A stretch of 64,000 nt of DNA from Rutidosis leptorrhynchoides (GCF_046630445.1 NC_092341.1:290292501-290356500), one strand, 5' to 3'; shown: positions 11,740-23,907, numbered from the stretch's first letter. The notes: generated from the sequence alone by a model not told the origin. Numbers and translations: made by a program.

Positions 11740-11956
11740 CGTTAATGACTTCAGCAGACACTGAATCATTTGGATTCTTTGAAGTCAGATTTAGTCTTTG
11801 TGATTTGTTCACAGCCTTCTTCATAGTTTGCTCAATCCGTTTTCCAGTTCCAAACCTTCTCTTTTTCTGATCTTTGCCAACACACTATTCTTTATCATCA
11901 AACTTTTGGCTGTTAAGGTCGTTTATAGTTTTTGCTGCTTCATCAACATTTTCCAT
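11740..11956 (-). pseudogene. Poly(A)-binding-protein fragment (element C)
   Basis: This is the best-preserved of the three captured fragments. One frame reads ENVDEAAKTINDLN, QKFDDKE, a stop where tryptophan is expected, then VGK-QKK. After a basic helix come NLTSKNPNDSVS and a short tail. This corresponds to the last strand of RRM2, the inter-RRM linker and the first strand of RRM3 in plant cytoplasmic PABP (NLYVKNLD in the family). It is about 70 codons long against roughly 650 in the host protein. Element A is inserted directly behind its 3' end. It is not expected to bind RNA. Confidence 0.7.
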
Positions 11957-13401
11957 AATTAGGAGAACTAGTTCGCAGTTTAGGGTGTTTTTCAGAAACT
12001 TCAAATTCGAAGTATGTAAGTCTAGGAGATGGACATTATATGTATATATATAACTGTTGATGTAGACATGCTACGAGATTTCAAAATACTGATTGTTGAT
12101 TCTCGATAATTGGTATGACAATTATTGTTACAAAATGTAGATGAGTAATTGATAGGGTTTCAATGAATGTAATGATATTTCAAAAAGTCAAAGATCAATG
12201 AAGTTGTTGGTAGTGGAACATAAACGGTTCCTCGGTAACAACGATGAAAAGGGAAAATGTATATATTAAGGTTGCAATGAGGTTAATCCGAATGAAAAGT
12301 CAAAGTTGCTTTGCTGGAGGTGTGACAAAATTGACTAATTTGGAGAGTGATTGTAAAGTTATTTTTGGTAATAAATGCCATAGGATTTGACACGGATATG
12401 TGTTAAGCTATGGCTTTGGTTTCAAGAGATTTTCAGGTGCATAACTGTGGGTAACATCTGGTTGGATCATCATTTCAATTGTTCATTATTTGAAGTGTCT
12501 TCAGGAATTTCGAAGGGTTGAACGCAAATTATAATTGTCAATACACATATGCTGTTCTAGAATTTTGAATGATAAGAATATTTTCTGAATGTTATGAATA
12601 GAAGTGATGTTCTAACACAGTTTTGAAGTCAAAGTATAGTTTCGAAAGCTGTAGGGATCTAAGAGTGATGATATCGGTTATATCTCGAATTAAATTCTGA
12701 GATTTCAAAATCAGAATATGTATTCGAATTTGGATGAAAAATGGTTGTTCTATTTTCTATGAAAGAATATAGTTGATAATTTGCTGAATCGGAATCGAAG
12801 AATGTACAGTGTAACATGTTAATTGTGAATTTATATATCTATCGGGTATTACCTACCCGTTAAAAAATTTTCACAAGTAATGTTTTGTACTAGAGAATTT
12901 TTTTTTATTACAGTCTTCATGAAAATATATTTATATTTCCTTCAGGTGTAATACAGATTTAATGAGTTAATATTTAATTAAACTCATTTGATTTTCGGCT
13001 GGAACTAGAAATGAATAATCTCTAACATTAGAGATTACATAATCTTCACAGAGTATTTCACTATTGTGATCAATATTTCATTATTTATTCTTATTGATAT
13101 TTCCTCAGTGAATCATGTTGATGCTCATAGAACTCTTGTTAACTTCACAAGGTACGAATGATGTTCTTTAGAAAGTTTCGAGTATATCGAAAGTGTAAAA
13201 TCAAACATGTAATTGAATAATACACTTAGTTTATTATGAAACGGAATTCATTGAGTTGAAACAGAGATCGTAGTTAACGATGGTTAAGTTGTTAAGGAAG
13301 GATATACATCATAGCATATTTGTAATATGAATTAACCGAGTAGTACCTACCAGTTAAGATTCACACGTAATAGCTTTGTACAAAAAGATTTATTATGATC
13401 T

Positions 13402-13405
<4 letters not shown>

Positions 13406-13484
<79 letters not shown>
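13406..13484. repeat. (TA)n microsatellite in element C
   Basis: About 39 TA units just 3' of the gag-like ORF in the sense direction. Element B has only a short TA run at the matching place. Confidence 0.95.
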
Positions 13485-13486
<2 letters not shown>

Positions 13487-13579
13487 ATACATATAAATTC
13501 TTCAGAGGGAATGAGTTAATACTTCATAACTCGTTGATACAATATACTCGTTGTTGATTAGTAATGATGTTTGTAGTGA

Positions 13580-14482
13580 TTATAGATCTGGCGGAGCTGG
13601 TGATGTTGTAGGTGCTGCCGATGCTGACGGCACTGGCGATGCTGGTAATGCTGACGGTACCGTTGATGCTGCTTGTATAGCAAATCTAGCTTGTAAATTG
13701 TACACCATTCTGGTCAGGGTTTCTACTCTTCCTTCTATCATTTCGGTCCACTCATCTAATTTATGGTTAAGGCTAGAATAGATAATCTCTAAGACTTTAG
13801 AGATTACATAATCGCCGCAGATTGTTTCTCCAATGAAGTTATGAATTAATTCTTCATCGGTTATTGTTGTTGATACTCCTTGGTATCTATGGTGCATATG
13901 ACGTTGATGCTCGAGGTACAGATTATGATGTTGAAGTGTGGGATGCGGATGTTGGTGGTGGTAATGGTACTGTTGGTGTTGATGATGGTGGTACTACTGA
14001 TGTCGGTGATGCTGCTGATGTTCTTGATATTGAGCTTGCGATGTAGATGTTGTTGGTGGAGCTGCTGATGGTGATGATGTTGATGTTGGTGGTGCTTGTG
14101 GTGCTTATGATGCTTGCAAGTTGTGCATCATATTCTCTAAAGCCACCACTCTAGCACGAAGCTCGTTAACTTCTTCTATTACACCGGAATGATCGGTGGT
14201 TTGGACGAGCGGGTGAATAAGATCTAGAATTTGAAATAGTATATAATCGTGACGAGATACTCTGGAAATGAGAGAGAAAATGGTGCTTCGGACAGGTTCG
14301 CAGGTAAGTGCTTCAGGTTCTTCGCCAAGAGGGCAATGTGGTGGATGGAAGAGATCACCTTCTTCTTGTCTCCAATGATTAAGTAGGCTACAAACTCATC
14401 TCCAATTCATCCAGAATAGATGATGTCTAATTGGTTGATCCATTCCGGTTACACTGCTTTCGGAGCTCGAGTGGAAATCCAT
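13580..14482 (-). pseudogene. Gag-like two-domain ORF (element C)
   Basis: A single frame of about 300 codons runs from ATG 14482 to a stop at 13580, with only three internal stops (TGA at codon 29, a TAA, a TAG) and no frameshift. It has a Ser-rich N-terminus, HHLFWMNW, PLGEEPEALT, a helix around SRVSRHDYI, and a coiled coil (VNELRARVVALENM). A Gln/His-rich linker follows. A second, similar domain (GDYVISKVLEII, then EGRVETLTRMVYNLQARF) leads into a Pro/Ala/Ser tail. The first domain is also found in A, B and D. It is probably the structural gag remnant that lets these elements be packaged; there is no zinc knuckle. The codon-29 stop is TGA where D has TGG. Confidence 0.6.
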
Positions 14483-14923
14483 ATCGGAATAGTGGTCAGA
14501 ATTTAAGGAATTTGAAATAGATACGTGATCCATCTAGTATAATCAGGGAATGATTTTTGATATGAAATAGATTATAGAATTTAGATTGGTACTCTTCAAT
14601 ACATAATTTGCATATGTATATATAATACCAGAATTTCATAATTCGCGGAGGAATTTACGGAATACGTTAGGCAAAGTTTACAGTAACAGATACGCTAAGA
14701 TATGAATTAGCAGATACGCTAAGATATGAATTTTTGTCTATACACTATTCATGCAATCAATGAAGAGTGTCTAGACTAAGAATGATAAGCAGGTAATTTC
14801 TGACAAGAAATGTTAAGCAAAACTTTTTGATATGCAGCTAAGGTCGAAGTCCAGACTTACTAATGCATTTTAATAACTATCCGTTAGACACACTAATACA
14901 AGACCTGGTTCGCTAAGACCACC

Positions 14924-14935
14924 GCTCTGATACCA
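14924..14935 (-). promoter_or_regulatory. Primer binding site of C (initiator-Met type)
   Basis: GCTCTGATACCA is the reverse complement of TGGTATCAGAGC. It lies two bases from the LTR start at 14938 and establishes that C is on the minus strand. Confidence 0.9.
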
Positions 14936-14937
14936 CA

Positions 14938-17140
14938 TGAGACGACCCGTCCTAATCCATAAGGACGAATACAATAACATATGATTACATTACGAGGTAT
15001 TTGACCTCTATATGATACATTTTACAAACATTGCATTCATTTTAAAAGACAAACTTTCATTACATCAAAAGTTGATAGGCATGCATACCATTTCATAATA
15101 TCCAACTATAAATGACCTAATCTGTCATTTACTTAATCATAATCTTTAATGAACTTAACGACTTGAATGCAACGTCTTTGAGTATGCCATGAATGACTCC
15201 AAGTAATATCTTTAAAATGAGCAAATGCACAGCGGAAGATTTCTTTCAATCCTGAGAATAAACATGCTTTAAAGTGTCAACCAAAAGGTTGGTGAGTTCA
15301 TTAGTTTATCATCAATATTCATTTCCATCATTTTTAATAGACCACAAGATTTCATATTTTCATTTCTCATAAACATCATGCATGCATATAGCCATCTACA
15401 TAAAAATCATTCATATGGATTGAACACCTAGTAACCGACATTAACCATAATGCATAGAATATCCCCACAGACATCGTCGTCTGTATAATAATAATCTCGA
15501 AGTACTAAAGCCATCCATAGACATTAATGGGGGTTGTTAGACCCAATAGATCTATCTTTAGGATTCGCGTCAATTAGGGGCCATTTCCCTAATTCTTAGG
15601 TTACCAGACTTGAAGGGCGATATTCGATTTCGATAATCCAACCATAGAATGTAATTTTCGAGTACTTGTGTCTATTTCGTCAAACATTTATAAAACAGCG
15701 CATGTATTCTCAGTCCCAAAAATATATATATTGCAAAAACATTTAAAAAGGGAGCAAATGAAACTCACAATACTGTATTTCGTAATAAAAATACTTATGA
15801 CGTCATTGAACAAGTGAAAGGTTGGCCTCGGATTCACGAACCTATATTAATTATATATATTTTTATGTTGGTCAATATCTGTCTAACAATTTAGGTTAAA
15901 CCGTAGTGTATCACAATCCTAATACTTGAGACTAAAATGCAAAAGTCAACACAAGTTAACTTGACCCAAAATGACTTCCAAAATCTATACATGATTATTA
16001 CAGTATATAACTTAAATATAGTCATTTTATATATTTAAAATTATTTAACAGATTTTCTTAGAGTAAATAATACAACTCATTTATTAATAAATAAAAATTT
16101 ATATTAAAATCTATATATGATAGAAATATACTTTTATGTATCTTAAGTAGTAAAATTTATAAAGTTCACTTAATATCATATAATATAGTGGTATGTATTA
16201 TTAATGTAAATATATTAAGTGTGGTAAAAATATCTTTGTATCACATATTTATTTGATAAAATAATATTGATAATAATAATAATAATGAACAAAAGTTGCA
16301 TTATTTTGTAATAATAATAATATTAATTATTTTAATAATAGTAATGATAATAATAATAACAATAATAATAATAACATTATTTATGTTTATTAATGATAAT
16401 AATAATTTTTAATAATAAATAATATTATTATAAGCATATTAATGATAATAATAGTGATAATAATATTATTGTTATTAATAATACTAATATTATTCATAAA
16501 ACGATAATTTTAATTAATATATTTTCTAACAATGATAATCTTAATAATAACAACACTTTTTAATATTATCGATAATAATAATAATTATTATTATTATTTT
16601 ATTAATAATACTAAAATGATAATAATAATGAAATTTTATAATAACAATTGATATTTCTTTTAAAATGATAATTTTAGTAAAAGTGATAGTTTTAATATAA
16701 GTGATACTTTTAATCATAATGCTAATGATAAAAATAATGAAAAATATATTTGTCTCTTAAATCAATATCTTACAATATTTTAAATTTTATCATGATACTC
16801 ATACTCATTATTTCTTAATCAATTTGTTTAATAGATTTTATTCCTCTTTTATATTGCATTCATAATAATAATAATAATCATAAAAATTAGATGATACTAA
16901 TATTATTTTTTAATGATAATGATATTATTAATAATAAATATTATAATAATATTAATGATACTACTAATAGTTATTATATTATAATGATAATAATAATAAA
17001 AATAATAATAATGATAATATTAAGAATAATAATAATAATAATTATTAAGTAGTAATAATAACGATGATAATAACGATGATAGTACTAATAATAATCATTT
17101 TCAATAATAATACGAAAATTAGTGATAATTCAGTTGATGA
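14938..17140 (-). mobile_element. Element C 5' LTR, truncated
   Basis: The PBS-proximal LTR end starts TGAGACGACCCG. The block at 15190-15300 (TTCCGCTGTGCATTTGCTC core, inverted) and the block at 15770-15845 match the LTRs of D and B. The intron-like segment lies at 15252-15778 on the minus strand. From about 16260 to 17110 it is TAA/TAAT-rich, as in B. The expected far end (CGGGTCGTTACA) is absent, so this LTR was lost or cut at the junction with the copia element. The right boundary is approximate. Confidence 0.7.
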
Positions 17141-17179
17141 TATCTTTTAATCCGTTCATCGAAACCATACGCTTTCTAA

Positions 17180-18570
17180 ATGAAAAGTTATCAACTTTAG
17201 TTGTCTGGTGATGAAGGTTCTGATATAACTTTAGTTAGTACGATTGATTTGGTGATCCACTCTATTTGCATACTAGTGATACAACTGGAACACCTATTAT
17301 ACCTATTAAACTAAAAGGTACAGAGAATTATACAATATGGAGTAGATCAATGAGATTAGCTTTGTCAACTAAAAACAAAGTAGGATTTATTGATGCTACT
17401 TTAGTTAGAAACATTGAAGATCCTGTTCTTGCTAGTCAATGGGATAGGTGTAATTCTGTTGTGCTTTCTTGGATTCTTGGTTCTATATCTGAAGATCTTT
17501 ATTGTGGTCAAATTTTTTTTATTGTTGCTTCTACTGTTTGGAATGAACTTAAAGAAACATATGATAAGGTTGATGGATCCAATATTTTCAGTTTACATAT
17601 GAAAATTAATTCATTAAAATAAAATGGTGTTTCTGTTTCTGATTATTATCACAGTCTAAATACTCTTTGGAAACAATATGATGAAATGGTTAAAATTCCT
17701 GTCTGTACTTGTGAAGCTGCTAATATTTTACAAAAACATACAAATATTTTAAGACTTAACCAATTTCTTATGAGTCTAGATGATGAAATTATACAGATTA
17801 GAAGTAATATTCTTCTTAGAGATCCAATTCATGATGCTAAAACTGCTTTTGCAGTTATATCTAGGGAAGAATCTCACAGAAGAATTGTTTCTAATCCTCT
17901 TTCAAACAAAACTCAAAATTATGTGTTTTATTCTCAAGCAGGGAATACTGGATATAGTCAACCTAGTCATTCTAATTACAGAAACAAAAATAATAGAGGA
18001 CCTAATCCTAATCTAAAATGTACTAAGTGTAATAAGTTAGGTCACATTATTGACAGATGTTTTGAAATTGGCTATCCTTCTCATTTTAAAAAACTTGTTC
18101 AGAGTAATAAATCTTTTAATAGTAATAATGTTGTCTCTACTACTGATGTTTCTTCTAATGATAATGCTTCACCTAGCTATCTTAATCTTAGTAGTGACCA
18201 AATTATTAAACTTCTAAGTCTCTTGAATTATGCTCCTGCTCAGTCTTCTAATGATTGTGCTAATATGGAAGGTAAAATTTATAATATGAACACTTTCTTT
18301 AATGAAAACTTTCAAAACTTCTTTAATTGTCATTCTAAAATTAATGATAACAAAGGTTGGATAATTGATTCAGGGGCTAATCAACATATGGCTGTATCTG
18401 AAAAAGATCTTTTTAATATTGTTGACATATCTGATTTTAATCTTAAAGTTTCTCACCCTAATGGTACTGAAGTCAAAGTTAGGAAAATTGGAAATATGAA
18501 ACTATCATCTATAATTATTTTGTATGATGTGTTAGTTGTTCCTGGTTATTGTATCTTTGTTATCTGTTAA
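17180..18570 (+). pseudogene. Copia gag and protease region, decayed
   Basis: Reading from ATG 17180, a copia-type Gag begins with a damaged N-terminus (a stop after Leu 6 and a 1-base deletion near 17253). It continues through the LKGTENYTIWSRSMRLAL block typical of plant copia Gag. A TAA at 17620-17622 replaces a probable Gln codon. The frame then runs through the zinc knuckle CTKCNKLGHIIDRC to the aspartic protease site, WIIDSGANQHM (DSGA). It ends at 18570 by frameshift. In an intact element this is the start of a single Gag-Pol polyprotein of the cytoplasmic particle. Confidence 0.85.
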
Positions 18571-19425
18571 TAAACTTGCTACTGATAGCAATCTTTTTAT
18601 TGGTTTTGACAAACATAAATGTTATATTCAGAATTTGATGTAAAAAAACACCTTGGAGACTGGTAGTAATCATAAGGGTTTATATCTATTTGATATTTCA
18701 GGGTGATAATTTGTGCTTTAATGTTACTTCTTGTGAGTCTGTTGTCTTATGGCATTGCAGACTTGGTCACCCTTCAAGTCCTGTGTTACATGTTTTAAAG
18801 AATAAATTAAATTTAAATGAAAATTAGTTTGATGTTCCATGTGAAATTTGTTTAAAAGCTAAACAAACAAGAGATGTTTTTCCTTTAAGTGAACATAAAA
18901 CTAAAGATTTAGGAGATTTATTACATTTGGACTTATGGAGACCTTATAGAGTTACTAGCAGAAAGGGTTTTAGGTTTTTCTTGACTGTTGTTGATGATTA
19001 TACTAGAGTTGTTTGGGTTTATATGCTTAAAACTAAAAATGAAGTTTTTGAAAACTTGTCTGAATTAATTTCTTTAATTCAAAACCAGTTTAACAAAAGA
19101 GATAAAGTTATTAGATCTGACAATGGAACTGAATTTTGTAATAGTCAAATGGATAATCTGGTAAAATTTATGGGTATTGTTCATCAAACTACTATTCCTT
19201 ATACACCCCAACAAAATGGGGTGGTTGAGAGGAAACATAGACACCTCTTAAATGTTGCTAAGTCTCTTATATTTCAGGGGGGATTCCCCTTTCTATGTGG
19301 TCTGATTGTGTATTAACTGCTACCTATCTTATTAACAGGACACCTTCCAAGATTCTAGATGGCAAAACTCCTTTTGAAATGGTTCATGGATGTAACCCTA
19401 ATCTTTCCCACCTGAAAAGCTTTGG
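18571..19425 (+). pseudogene. Copia integrase region, decayed
   Basis: The GAG-pre-integrase zinc segment (HCRLGHPS near 18755 and CEIC near 18843) leads into the integrase core at about 18925-19300. Visible catalytic positions are D in the VVDDYTR region, D in RSDNGTEF, and E in QQNGVVERKHR, the DDE triad of copia integrases. A frameshift at about 19300 and a stop near 18825 break the frame. The following NRTPSKILDGKTPFE segment is the usual integrase C-terminal neighbour. Confidence 0.85.
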
Positions 19426-20398
19426 TTGTCTTGTTTTTTCAAAGTTTTGAATGATAGTGATAGGTTTTCATCATCAAAATCAGAAAAAACTGTTTTTATT
19501 AGATATTCAAATTCAAAAAAAGGTTATAAATTGTGGAGTTTAGAAAGAAAACTTGTTTTCTTTTCAAGAGATGTTAAGTTTTTTGAAAATGTGTTTCCTT
19601 TTAAACTTGTTTCTAAAAATCTTTTGCATAATGATAATTCTTTAAATAATCTTAACTTTTTTTATTTATATTTTAATGAAAATAATACGAAGGTGGATCA
19701 AAATCCCAATAATGAAGGGAAAGAGGTGTCAAATGTTGATAACCAGGTAGCAACATCCGCTGATAGTTCATCTTCAGCAGATGAAGGTAACCTTGGTAAC
19801 ACATGTGATGATACTGATCATGATATCCCTGAGGGTAATGTTTTTAACCAAAATATTTTTGAAAATATGGATGAGCCTATTTCTATTAGAAAGTCTAGCA
19901 GGGTGTCTGTTATGCCAAGAAAATTTGATGATTTTATTGTTGAAGGGAAAGTTAAATATGGTGTTGAAAAAGTTGTTAATTATTCTAACTTGTGCCATGA
20001 AAATCTGTGTTTTGTTTCTAGTTTAAATAAATCTATTGAACCAAAACATTATCATCGGGCTGTTAATGACCCAAATTGGGTTGCAGCCATTAATGATGAA
20101 ATGGAAGCTTTGTATAGGAACAATACATGGATATTAACCGAACTACCTGAAAATAGAAAATCCATAGGATGTAAATGGATATATAAGATTAAGTACAAGT
20201 TTACAGGAGAAATTGAAAGGTCAAATTTTTTTGAAATTGACTTACATTTTGTAAGGAATAAATGTTCTACTGGTGTCATTGAGATTGTACAAATTGATTC
20301 TGAAAATTAAACTGCTGACATTTTTACAAAGGGTTTGGGTATTACTCAACATAATACTCTTTGTGAAAAACTTAAGCTTGTTAACATGTTTCATGCCT
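19426..20398 (+). pseudogene. Copia RT/RNase H region with large internal deletion
   Basis: The frame runs through the acidic linker between integrase and RT, then the RT start (NDPNWVAAINDEMEAL and GCKWIYKIKYK). Near 20220 it jumps directly to the C-terminal RNase H tail (FEIDLHFVRNKC, then IVQIDSEN). A TAA at 20308 stands in place of a Gln codon, followed by ADIFTKGLG. The RT catalytic core with its YVDD box and most of RNase H are absent, so roughly 1 kb or more was deleted in frame. Non-functional. Confidence 0.85.
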
Positions 20399-20412
20399 AA
20401 ATTAAGGGGGGA
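20399..20412 (+). promoter_or_regulatory. Polypurine tract of copia element
   Basis: AAATTAAGGGGGGA directly precedes the 3' LTR and marks where plus-strand DNA synthesis starts. Confidence 0.8.
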
Positions 20413-20937
20413 TGTTAAAATTATTTAATCTAGCATGAATCATGTATATTTCAAAGTATTCATTGTGTTGGTTTGGTGTAGGTTTTTTAAAGTTATTATC
20501 TGGATAACTTGGAGGTGTTTGGAGTTTATTTCTGCATTCAAGAAGGACTGAAACTGCCATGTTCTATTCTTTGCTGTTGGGCTGCTGAACTGGGCTTATG
20601 TGTTGGTTCTCTAGATGTTTAGCCTTATTTTCTTAAAAAGCCCAAATTTGATCTGTTTAATTTATTCCTTATAAATATAATTTATAGGTTTGGGGTGAAG
20701 TAACACACACAATTCACTCATACGATCAGTTCATCTCTTTCAAATTAGGGTTTTCATTATCATCTTTTTCTTCTGCTTCACGATTGCTGCTCTTGTTATT
20801 TCTGATCATTCTCAGATCAGTGTTGGTGTTTTAGAGTGTGATTATTATTAGTGTGTGTGAGATTCTTGTGTATCGAACAAGTTTATTAAATTGATGTTAG
20901 TTCTTGTTTGTATTATTGTGATTGTATGATTCTGACA
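20413..20937 (+). mobile_element. Copia 3' LTR (525 bp)
   Basis: TGTTAAAATT...TTCTGACA with TG/CA ends. It contains a TATAAATATAA stretch near 20670 and TTG-rich 3' sequence. No matching 5' LTR occurs before 17180, so a TSD cannot be checked. The next base belongs to a LINE fragment, which suggests the copia element landed in a LINE. Confidence 0.75.
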
Positions 20938-21785
20938 ATTTAAAAATCGGAATCCTGTTGAAACCTTTCAAGCTCCCAATTTCTAAACCTCCTTTATCAA
21001 AAGAAGACAAAATATTATCCTATTCAACTCATGTAATCTTCTTAATACCATCATTCATTCCCCGAAAAAATGCACATCGAATTTTCTCCAACTCTTTCAA
21101 AATCAACTTCAGACATTTAATAAACGAAAGGTAATAAATTCCAAGACTCTCAAGAGTCGATTTTATAGGAGTAATCCTTCCATCAAACGAAAGCATATTT
21201 GATTTCCATGTGCATAACTTTTTTTTAAAACGATCAACCAAACATTTTCAATTAGTAACTAAATTCATATTTTCTCCCATGAGTAGACCGAGATACCTAA
21301 AAGGAAGATCACCTCTGGTACATCCCAATCTATTAGCAACCTGCTCGAGTTCTAAGTTCCAATACCATAAACATATGATTTTAAGATGTTCATTTTATTT
21401 ATGGCCCGCAGCAATTCATAATATACTAATCGTCGATTCTTCATTTCATTCCGACAAAAACAAAACATCATCCACATAGAATAAATGAGAAATCTTATCA
21501 ATTAAATCATAAATACACGCACCTTTGATAAGATTATTCTCCTCGGCAGCTTTCAAGTCTGTATATAAACCCTCCATAATTATGATGAATAAAAACGGAC
21601 TTAATGGATCAGCTTGACGTAGCCCACTTTTAAAAATTCTTTTGTTGGGTTTCCATTTACCAAGACTGGCGTTCGAGCAGATTTTAAACACATTCGAATC
21701 CAACCACGCCATTTATTCCCGAACCCAAATTTATAAAACATATTATAAAGACAGTCACAACTTAACGAATCATATGTTTTTCAAA
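20938..21785 (-). pseudogene. LINE reverse transcriptase fragment
   Basis: Read on the minus strand, the pieces are in correct order. First is an RT segment with KTYDSLS and WRGWIR. After a frameshift come LRQADPLSPFLFIIIMEG and the catalytic FYVDDVLFLSE (YVDD). A segment with RFKKKLCTWK, SFDGRITPIKS and GIYYLS follows, then DKGGLEIGSLKGFN. These are standard plant L1-type RT and post-RT motifs. Several frameshifts and missing spans make it a fossil; endonuclease and poly(A) ends are absent. Confidence 0.85.
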
Positions 21786-21825
21786 ATTATACAATATATA
21801 GAGTTTATTATAAATTACAAATACA

Positions 21826-22338
<513 letters not shown>

Positions 22339-22347
22339 ATTAAATTT
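22339..22347. repeat. TSD of MULE-like element 2 (left)
   Basis: ATTAAATTT, repeated exactly at 23717-23725. A 9-bp TSD is typical of Mutator-like elements. Confidence 0.75.
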
Positions 22348-23716
22348 GAGTTTTTATCATATATGTTCTTCCTAACTATAACAATTACATATTTACCTAC
22401 CTAAATATGATTGTATCATATATGCCCATTTTTAACTTTTATACATAACATATTTACTCATTTAAAAAGAATAATATCATATACACCCTTTTTAAATATT
22501 TATATCGATCATTGATATCTTTCAATGATACCCGTTAACATATTAGTTTCTTTATGAAACTTGAGTAATTAAGGTTTAAAATGGGTTAAACCCCATTAAT
22601 TCGTTAAGAAATGGAAGTGTATATATCAATATCATTAAGCATGTTCCCACCAAACACTTTAATTCAGATTAAATAATTTTTTAATGGCATAGTCTCTAGT
22701 AGACAAATATGATTACATACGAAAATCGTTTCAAAACTAACATATTATTCGACTATAATTTTTTTTTTTTTTTGAAATGCAAGGCTAATAATATTAATCA
22801 ACAAATAATGTTTACACAATATGGTGATGGCAGGACATAAGTCCAAACCACCAAACAGAAAGGAAACAGCCCAAACAGTGGTTCGCGAGTGTGCAAACCG
22901 TCTTACAAACCCGACTTACAAAACAGACAATTACAAAATATGGAGGTATACACTAGGGTCGTTCAACCACGTGAGCCAATCAAACTTCCTTCCTTTCGAT
23001 CTATGAGAAATCCACTCAAAAGATTTTATTTGGATTTCGTTCAACGCGATTGGAGTTGTCCAAGTTTTATCACGAAATACTTTGTTGTTACGTTTTTTTC
23101 ATATGTAATACGCACATATCCATTCGACCGCTTGCCAAATCTTTTTCCCGACTTCCGACATTGAGACCGGAGCATTGCCACGAATATAATAATTGAGAAA
23201 CTGGGTATCTTTTAACCCTTAGAAGATAAAACCCACTTTCGTTAAGAAACTAATTTGGTTGTTGAATCATGGTGCTAAAATAAAGGTAGAGCTGGAGGAT
23301 TAAAAGAAAAATAAGGGTGTTATAAGAGTCTTCATCATTTGGCTAAATGCGTATCGCAACTCAAAGGATCAGTAGTACCTGTATTCTCAAATAATATGTT
23401 TTGTAAATTGTAACAGTCCACATCTAGTGGATTTTGGCGAATATGTAAAGATGTACTACTGAGATTTTTGGCGATAAATAAAATCTATAGCTTTTTATAA
23501 GAAAAAAAAATGAATTCCATTTGAATTAATGGGTATATATGATATGATGGATATAAATATTTAAAATGAACATATATGATATTATCCTTTTTAGGTGGGT
23601 AAATATGTTACATATAAATGTTAAGAATGGACATATATGATATAATCATGTTTAAATGAGTAAATATGTGATTATTAAGTTTAGAAAGGATATATATATA
23701 TATATGATAAAACCTC
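22348..23716. mobile_element. Non-autonomous MULE-like element with LINE fragment inside
   Basis: Inverted arms of about 200 bp (22348 to about 22550, and about 23517 to 23716) start GAGTTTTTATCATATAT and GAGGTTTTATCATATAT when read inward. They stay alignable through ATTTACTCATTTAAA, AATATCATATA and AAATATTTATAT blocks, at perhaps 80% identity by eye. The element is flanked by a 9-bp TSD. It has no transposase. The interior carries the 3' end of a LINE (22758 to about 23240, minus). Confidence 0.7.
22758..23240 (-). pseudogene. LINE 3' end inside MULE-like element
   Basis: On the minus strand a frame reads FLNYYIRGNAPVSMSEVGKK, then WQAVEWICAYYI, a TGA where Trp is expected, KKRNNKVFRDKTWT, then KSFEWISHRSKGRKFDWL. 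It stops and is followed by about 170 bp of 3' UTR and a poly(A) tail (T run near 22759-22774). This is the C-terminal end of plant L1-type ORF2. It is not part of the 20938-21785 fragment: the order along the strand is wrong for one element. Confidence 0.8.
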
Positions 23717-23725
23717 ATTAAATTT
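23717..23725. repeat. TSD of MULE-like element 2 (right)
   Basis: ATTAAATTT, identical to 22339-22347. Confidence 0.75.
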
Positions 23726-23907
23726 GGCATGCGTTTTTCTGAGTATACAAGAATTTGACTTTGAGACATCATAATCGTGAGTCGTGGGAAATATTTCCCA
23801 AGTATTTGACTTTTATGTAGTCTCTCCTCAATCAATGTCGAATATAGTAGTATTACTTGTGTGATATCTGGAAGAAAAAAAAAATTAAAGATAAAACGCA
23901 CTTATGT

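Larger units (their letters stand above)
11740..14937 (-). mobile_element. Element C, internal region, 5'-proximal part
   Basis: Continuation of element C after the element A insertion. In its sense direction (right to left) it holds the PBS (14924-14935), the leader, the gag-like ORF (14482-13580), a second copy of the gag-domain-2 hairpin segment near 13015-13110, polypurine-tract-like copies at about 13335 and 12845, and the PABP fragment (11956-11740). It has no pol genes. The 12000-12830 stretch is AT-rich with nothing recognised. Confidence 0.8.
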
